Assembly: GCA_900312665.1 (NCBI GenBank) | Contig: ONZQ02000003.1 | Coordinates: forward strand, 1,344,986-1,408,985 | DNA length: 64,000 bases | Source of the DNA: Cephalotrichum gorgonifer | Lineage: Eukaryota > Ascomycota > Sordariomycetes > Microascales > Microascaceae | Direction: 5' to 3' | Shown here: one piece after another, positions 57,936 to 64,000 of the stretch | Numbering within the stretch: the first letter of the stretch is position 1 | Layout of the letters: the number at the start of each line of letters is the position of its first letter | Program-made: the position numbers and the translations under genes | The notes under the pieces: model-generated | Databases searched by the model: none | What the model was told of the DNA's origin: nothing | What the model saw: the letters and a program-made list of their open reading frames with translations, nothing else

Positions 57936-59133
57936 TCAAACCGACATCTTCATGGCTATGCTCTTGTGTGGATCATATCCCTGCACGACGAAGTCCTCCG
58001 CCTGCCACCCGTCAATGCTCCCACCCTTTTCTCGTGCGATCTTCAGCACGGGGAAGTCTCTCGGCTCTCTCTCCAGCTGGGTCTGCAAGGCGTCGATGTG
58101 GTCCAGGTAGACGTGGGCATCTCCCATGACGTGCGTGAGCGTGCCGGGTACCAGATCGCAGACGTGCGCTATCATGTGGGTCAGAAGCGCGTAGCTGGCG
58201 ATGTTGAAGGGCACGCCGAGGCCCATGTCGCACGAGCGCTGGTATAGCTGGCAGTGCAGGTGCCCCTTTGGCCGCTCCTTTTCTCCCTCTTGCCCGTTGG
58301 CGCTTGCCGCCGCCGCCGCCGCCGCCGCCCTATCCCTAGGGTACGAGACGTAGAACTGGGCAAACATGTGGCACGGGGGCAAGGCCATCTTGTCGAGATC
58401 TGCAACGTTCCAGGCCGACAGGATGATGCGTCGATCGTAGGGATTCGTTTTTAACTTGTGGATCACCCCGGCGAGCTGATCGACCCCCTTCCCTGCGTAG
58501 TCCGTCTTCGCATCGACGTACTGGGCGCCGAAGTGGCGCCACTGGAAACCGTAGACCGGGCCGAGGTCCCCGACCTCGCGGTGAGTGAGGCCCAGGTTGT
58601 CGAGGAACTCACGAGACCCGTTACCGTCCCATATCTTGACGCCCTTCTCGCTTAGCGGTATGGACGACGTGTTGCCCTCGACGAACCAGAGCAGCTCGGC
58701 GACTACGGCTCGGAGGAAGACCCGCTTCGTGGTTAGGAGCGGGAGTATTGGCTCGCCGTCCCGATTGAGCGAGAATTTGAGGGGGGTGGGCGCGAAAATG
58801 GAGTATGTCCCGGTTCCAGTTCTAAATTGGGGGAGGGGTTCAATCGAGTTAGGATATGGCCCCCCATATTCAGCCCATGCATGGTGCTCGGAGGCTTTCC
58901 ACCCGCAGCACCCCTCTGGACCTTGGGTAGTTGCATGCATAGCCGATGATCTGCAGGGCGCGACAGAAACAAACTTACCTGTCAGGACGATGCTCGCCCG
59001 TGTCGAGGATCTCTCGCACCAGATCTAGGTACTGGTATTCTTCGTGTCGCCGCCTGGCTGCTGCCGAGGGCCTGGTCTGAGTGGCCGGGGTCTCGGCTGG
59101 GTGAGACCCTTGCCCTTCGTCGGACGGGGCCAT
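57936..59133 (-). CDS. TMP1: Thymidylate synthase
   Basis: Makes dTMP from dUMP using methylene-tetrahydrofolate. Two exons: 59133-58979 and 58821-57936 (346 aa); the 157-bp intron has a CCTAAC branch site and a GTAAGT donor. Splicing rebuilds the dUMP-binding start HEEYQYLDLVREILDTGEHR, DRTGTGTYSIFAPTPLKFSL. Reading the second exon upstream without splicing gives an unrelated N-terminus. Other conserved blocks: ELLWFVEGNTSS, GPVYGFQWRHFGA, the catalytic ALPPCHMFAQFYV (Cys about 202), LYQRSCDMGLGVPFNIASYA and HVYLDHIDALQTQLEREPR. A fungal-variable insertion of about 25 residues with eight or more consecutive Ala lies between FYVSYP and the LHCQLYQRS strand. The C-terminus ends KMSV, normal for the family. 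Confidence 0.97.
58303..58330. repeat. GCC trinucleotide repeat encoding poly-Ala in thymidylate synthase
   Basis: About eight repeated Ala codons within the coding exon, placed in a surface loop of the enzyme family. Confidence 0.9.
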
Positions 59134-62100
59134 ATCTGGAGTTTGTCGCAGGGGTGGAATCGGGAAGTGGGGTGCTTGATTATTTTATTTTCTTTCTTGA
59201 ACCGGGGTTTCAAACGAGGGTCATCAACAGAACATCGACATTTGGGAGCAAAGGGAGGAATTTCGGGCGGAGTGAACGACGACGTTATCGAGGTGGTGGA
59301 GTAACTAGCGTGGAGATGGAGTAAGAGATGGAGGGGTCACATAGATTTGACGCGTCGAGACGCGACTCTCACTAAGCACTCAAACTTGTCCACACCTTCC
59401 CCACTATTAGTTAGAGTGCCTGTCATGGACCCTCCCATACCGCATCAGCACGCAGCACCACCTGGCCTCTCGATCATCCATACATGTAATAAGAGCCGTG
59501 CTGGTTCGAATACAGTCCATGCCTCATGGTCTCCTCCCGGCCCCCGCCTCCACCTCCACCGAAGAAGTTTCCAATTCTATGTAACATTACAATGTCGCTA
59601 TCAGGACTAACCAGTTGGAAACCAGATGTAAAGTCAATCCGGGCCAAGATCTACTAACCTTGTTGGCATGATGGGACAAGCCTTTCCCCATTCGGCTCCC
59701 CTGTTTCATGCATGTTCCAACCCTCAGAATAGATCTCACTCGAAGATGATGCTGAACCTGTCCAGGGCTGTACAAGGTCTAGGTCGGGCTCTCATCTCAT
59801 CTCTTACCGCATGTGAGGTTGAATGCGCACCACTTACTCGACCAATTCAGCAACATCATCGTCGGAGATCTAGAACCGGAGTTCGGTCTGCTCCTTCCTT
59901 GTTCGTGCTGTCGTGCCCTGCATTGTCCCCCGGTTATGGCACAACTGAGAGGGCCGGGTTCGTCTGCCCCCCATGTTTATTCTCTCTTTCCATCTCTTTA
60001 TTTGTTTTCTTTCCCCAAAGAAGAGCGCGTAGACCTGCCAGAACCTTAATATCCAACCGCCCCTCCCGCCCGCCCGCCCGCTCGAGCCCGCCCGGCATAC
60101 CTGGCCGACCGCTACTCCCCCCTTCACCCTCCTTCCCCAAGCCCGCTTGATCTTCACAAATACCCGGGCTCTGAGGATGGTTAAATTCGCGGGTATTGGG
60201 CGAGACCCTGGCTACACCTCCAACACTTAGCACCCCAGATCGGCAGGAAAGGAGAGATTCGGAATAGACAAGAAACTTTAAGTTGTAAGAGGTGGGTATG
60301 CAGCCTGGCTTGCCGTCATACCCAGTTGCCCTGTCTTGGCAGATGCGTAGCCGGTAAAACTATTCACCATGCTAGTCCCAGGGCGTAGAACATGCAGGTC
60401 ACCATACAAAACCTCAGCGTGAGCCGGTCACGGAGCGAATGCAATATGCCGCTAGGAGCAATCATTATGCTATTTCCGGGGCCATCCCTATACTGCACGT
60501 GTCCAGATAGTTCCCGTGTAAGCGTTTGTGTAAGTGTTCTGGCCTAGAGCTTGCGAGCTGCCTAACCTAAGTCCCCAGCGAAGTAAGCTCGGAACTTGAT
60601 ATGGACGTAAAGACTGCTACTTTTTGAATAGGAAGTTCTTCCTCTCAGTCTTTTTTCGCCCAACCACGTCCTCTCATATTTAAACAAAGGCCTGGACACA
60701 GCCATATGTTTGGGTAGGGCATATACACTATCTCTACCATATAGACTGCCCAGAAGGCAGCCTCATAACTAGTCAGATGTAACTAGGGTAGCATAGGAGA
60801 TATCCTTTAAAGTAGCTTCACATCAAGGGCATATCCAGGCCTCCGCCACGGGGCATAGCTCATCGAATTCTGAGCATTTTCAGTGGCTTGGGATCCAAAC
60901 GATGTAGCTCGACATGGAAAACTCCAACTTCATCAAGGCAACCTCTAGGATCATGAGCCGTATCGCCGGTGGGAGTCTAGACTTCCCCATGAATAGCTTC
61001 TGCATGGCTATGTACGCGGACCCCCTATCCATGAAGGGCCCTATCTCTGACATGAACGTGGGTAGCATGAAACTCGACCATTGTTTTTCAACTATGCCGT
61101 AATGGTGGTCTAACAGTAAGGTGGTACAGCTGTGCATGTCCACCTGTGTAAGAGTAACCTGCCGTGCCTGTGGCCATGATCGGCTTAGATGCTACCCTTC
61201 GGCCACCGGGTCAGCGTGAAGATTCGGGCCCACGTTCGGGTAATTTAGAGGCATCCCGTGGTATTGAGCTTGAATTGGAGGGAGCCTGCTAGAGAGGGAA
61301 GGAAACTCCTCGCACGATGCACACGGTCGATACTCAGATTACTGTAAAGTGGTATACGTACGTTGGAGTAGCTGTACATAAACTGAAGTGACACGCCGCC
61401 TTCTTTACCTAGATCCTACTCTTCTGCGGATGGCCGAGCCGATGAGCCGGTTCACAACGGCCGGGGGAGGACCATCGAGTCTTGGGGCGACGCCGAAGGG
61501 GGGAGGGCCGGATAATTGAATCTCTGGAGTGAAGGCCCTCGCCCCAAAAGGAAGTGTTCACGAGCACGCGGCCCAAATTGTAAGGGTCAGATAGGCGAAT
61601 ATTTTGTCTGGGTTGTTCTTTTCAGCCCACACTTTTGAAAACGGCTGTAAACTTTTTGAGATATATTCTCACCTACACATTGCTGCGATGAGTTTCAAGT
61701 CGGGCATTGTCGTATTGCCCAACTAGACCTCATCCCCTAGGGATGGAATGCATCCTCAGCTTCCTTGCGCTCGATTGAAGCTACGGTGAAGTAGTATGCC
61801 GCGAGCTCCCTAAGCGGTAATGTGTTTGCATTTTCAACCCTCTAGCATAGCTTTACGGCTGATTCCATACTCCCATGACTAACGAGGTGAGCTGTTTCCC
61901 GGACTTGCACCTCGTTCAAGAGGCCCTGCGGGCGACATTTAAAGTACGACGTGGTAATAGATTCGTCCACTGCCCGGTTCTCCAATGCTACGACAACATG
62001 ATATACCATGCGCCCTTCTTGGTCCTGGTACGGGCCTTTGCCTACAGTACTTGGGAGTTGAACGGACTACTTCGTTAGAAGGGGCGAATTCGAGAGACGA

Positions 62101-62330
62101 CAGGACGTAGGAGTGGCAGATTCGAAGATCTAGATTGAACAAAGCGCCGGGAAACCCGGCAGCTGTCTATATGTACACTAAGCGCCAGCCCCATCAGCAT
62201 GCGGATTCCCCCAGATATGTAATCGACCATGTATATCCATGCCGCTGAAGCCGACGAGAAAATGGGTGAGGCTAGAGAGAGTATTTCGGACATCGGACGC
62301 GACGAGTCGCGGGACGGAGGCCCAGTCAAT
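59134..62330. other. Long intergenic region
   Basis: 3.2 kb without a supportable gene. The C/T-rich part at 59870-60130 lies upstream of nothing recognised. At 60880-61143 both strands are open (62 codons plus, 87 codons minus) with no known domain. The part nearest 59134 is the promoter of thymidylate synthase. Confidence 0.45.
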
Positions 62331-62702
62331 CTAGTGCTTCGCGGCACCCTTCTTTCCGGAATCCTGCTCCTCAAGGAACTTCCTATCCGGGACGTTAGCA
62401 TCGACGACGAGCTAGCTAGGCATTGAAATAACGCACTTGACGAAGTTCTCCTCGTCGGAGCTGGAGGCGTTGATGGGGGGAGTAGCGGGCAGCGCAGGCT
62501 TGCTGCCGCCGCTGAGGGCGAGGAAGGATCCGCCGAACAAGGCACTCAGAGTACCCATCGCGAGCTATGTGTCCAATCGATGTTAGCGGCCCGTTTGTCG
62601 GTCTCGAGATGTCAAAGGAAAGGGTTTGCCGCGCTGGGTGAGGGGGGCACTGACGTAGTGGGAGCCGACCTGGCGGCCGAGGATAGTGTACATCTGAACC
62701 AT
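62331..62702 (-). CDS. ATP19: Mitochondrial ATP synthase subunit k (ATP19)
   Basis: A small membrane subunit of F1Fo-ATP synthase associated with dimer formation in the inner membrane. Three exons: 62702-62655, 62564-62437 and 62382-62331 (75 aa), with introns of 90 and 54 bp. Exon 1 encodes MVQMYTILGRQVGSHY. Exon 2 starts LAMGTLSALFGGSFLALSGG, a hydrophobic helix, and runs to INASSSDEENFV. Exon 3 gives KKFLEEQDSGKKGAAKH and stop. Intron 1 has an unusual GTCAGT donor. Intron 2 is very short, with branch GCTAAC. The order (short N-terminus, one glycine-rich helix, acidic DEE then FVKKFL) matches yeast Atp19. No single open frame covers the gene, so it is easily missed. Confidence 0.92.
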
Positions 62703-63098
62703 CTTGACTGATTATATTGGACCGGGCGCCGTGATGGGTATTTGTTCGGTGGAGGGTGGAATTGGAGGGTCGGATAGGCTTGGTTATACGATGTCTTTGA
62801 TGTGTGTGTTGTTGAAGCTTTTGGCGGACTCGTTCGGCAAAACTCGGGAACTTTCTGCCTTGGAATTGAGGTACCAATAGTTGGACTGGAGTGGGGCAGT
62901 TGAGACCTCGGGAAATTCGGACACAGACTACGTCACGCCCGGACAAAAGGTACGTATGTAAGGACGATAGCAATGAACTCGGCGGGTATTGTATTACCCT
63001 CGGCCCCCATCCTCAGATTCGACCGTGAATCTAGTCCCTCCAAACCTCCAGGGACAACCCGCCTAGAATTCGAACCGACCTGATAAACTGTCTACGTA
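62703..63098. promoter_or_regulatory. Divergent promoter region of ATP19 and the fission-process gene
   Basis: 396 bp between two start codons of nuclear genes for inner-membrane mitochondrial proteins. This compact layout may allow shared control. Confidence 0.6.
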
Positions 63099-64000
63099 AT
63101 GGGGTGGTGGAATTCCAACAAAGAGCCCTCGGCTAAGGAAACAACAACTTCGAATGCGACCGCGACTCAGTCCGGAAACAAGCAGCCGGAGATTCCCTCT
63201 CCCGCACTACCACAGACGATCACGGAGAGCTCAGTGCCCAAGGTGAAGCATGAAACCTTGCTAGAGAAGCTCACGGAGGGAGAGTAAGCGCTGTCGTTAT
63301 CCGAGGACCTGGCCGTCCAACGTTCTTACTCGCCCTAAATAGGACCGCCGACTCTACAGAGAGTAACCTCCGATATGCTGCCTACACGAACCGCTTCCGG
63401 ACCATACTCTTATCCGCGCACCGCTACGTGGCCTATACATCGGACATCGGCGAGTCGTTCCGCCCGGTCGCGCACCCGGGGTTGGTGCGAGCAGCGTACG
63501 GTGTTTCGTGGGCATACATCCTCGGTGACGTTAGCTACGAAGGGTATAAAGCATATCTGCAAAACCAGCGGAGGCTCCACCCGGAGGGCGTATCAGGCCA
63601 GTGGCGGGATGGGACGGAGAGCACCGAGGTTCCTGGCGCGGCAGTCGATACTACGGCCGGGGTGATCCCGCCACTTGAAGACTACCGAACTGTCATGGTA
63701 CAGCGCGGTATCTTCCAGAGTCTCGCAAGCATGGGACTTCCCGCCTTTACGATCCACTCGGTCGTGAAATACTCCGGGAAGGCGCTAAAGGATGTCAAGA
63801 ACCGGAGGATCAGGACCTGGGGTCCTATTGGACTCGGTCTAGGCGTTGTTCCTTTCCTCCCTTCCATCTTTGATGAGCCGGTCGAGAATGCCGTCGAGTG
63901 GGCATTCCACGAGGGCTTCAAGTGGTATGGCGGTCCCGGCTACGTCGGGAGCGCACCCACGACTGGGAGGGAGCGTGCTCTTGTGAAGAAGGAGAAGGAG
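63099..64000 (+). CDS. Mitochondrial fission process protein 1 (MTP18/MTFP1 family), 3' partial
   Basis: An inner-membrane protein of the MTFP1 family, which affects mitochondrial fission in animals. Exon 1 is 63099-63283 and exon 2 runs from 63343 to beyond the window, so at least 281 residues are visible. The 59-bp intron (donor GTAAGC, acceptor AATAG) removes an in-frame stop and keeps frame. The N-terminal ~65 residues are Ser/Thr-rich and probably disordered. Conserved segments: NLRYAAYTNRFRTILLSAHR, YTSDIGESFRPVAHPGLVRA, SWAYILGDVSYEGYKAY, MVQRGIFQSLASMGLPAFTI, and GPIGLGLGVVPFLPSIFDEP, followed by VEWAFHEGFKWYGGPG. These match the family in order. No stop is reached by base 64000. Confidence 0.93.

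Noticed and set aside
58822..58940. Unspliced N-terminus of thymidylate synthase (begins MHATTQGPEG)
   Set aside because: This is intron sequence. Splicing to 58979 restores the conserved HEEYQYLDLV and DRTGTGTYS segments.
60880..61143. Overlapping open frames on both strands (62 and 87 codons)
   Set aside because: Short, unlike any known family, no splice partners. Could be chance.

Overview
The window is nuclear DNA of a filamentous ascomycete (Pezizomycotina, most likely Sordariomycetes). The evidence is short spliceosomal introns (54-301 bp, GTRNGY donors, CTRAY branch points, YAG acceptors), GC-rich third codon positions with long antisense shadow ORFs, and fungal-type proteins (Zn2Cys6 regulator, RTA1 protein, BEM1, YVC1-type channel, Abp1/CENP-B-like protein). 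I rebuilt 19 protein-coding genes exon by exon, plus one decayed gene. Two genes run off the window edges. No rRNA gene, convincing tRNA, CRISPR array, intact transposon or secondary-metabolite cluster was seen. One 40-base N gap lies at 22418-22457.

Layout. 1-4 kb: the end of a BEACH/WD40 protein and the Rieske protein RIP1 (+). 4-10.4 kb: a lone secreted alanine-rich protein (+) and a frameshifted remnant of a trypsin-like peptidase gene (-). 10.8-16.8 kb: housekeeping block with prolyl-tRNA synthetase (-) divergent from chaperonin subunit CCT1 (+), and a LYC1-like acetyltransferase (-). 18-31.5 kb, all minus: a mucin-like membrane protein, an RTA1-family membrane protein split by the gap, a Zn2Cys6 regulator with eight exons and GABA transaminase with seven. 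34.8-46 kb: YVC1-type cation channel (+), S9 peptidase (-), then ESCRT-II subunit VPS36 (-) divergent from a THP3-like SAC3 protein (+). 51.4-59.2 kb: polarity scaffold BEM1 (+), an Abp1/CENP-B-like protein (-) and thymidylate synthase (-). 62.3-64 kb: ATP synthase subunit k (-) head to head with a mitochondrial fission-process protein (+).

Most genes are core cell biology: respiration (RIP1, ATP19), mitochondrial dynamics (MTFP1), translation and folding (ProRS, CCT1), trafficking (BEACH, VPS36), polarity (BEM1), vacuolar calcium (YVC1), GABA catabolism and dTMP synthesis. They do not form one pathway. About half the window is gene-free, including a 5.6-kb stretch at 45.8-51.4 kb.

I did not find a convincing new multi-gene system. 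The items most worth a second look are the decayed peptidase gene, the transposase-derived DNA-binding protein with an added zinc finger, the 6-nt first coding exon of BEM1, the inverted repeat upstream of the Zn2Cys6 gene, a G-quadruplex motif in an intron, and the shared promoter of two mitochondrial genes.
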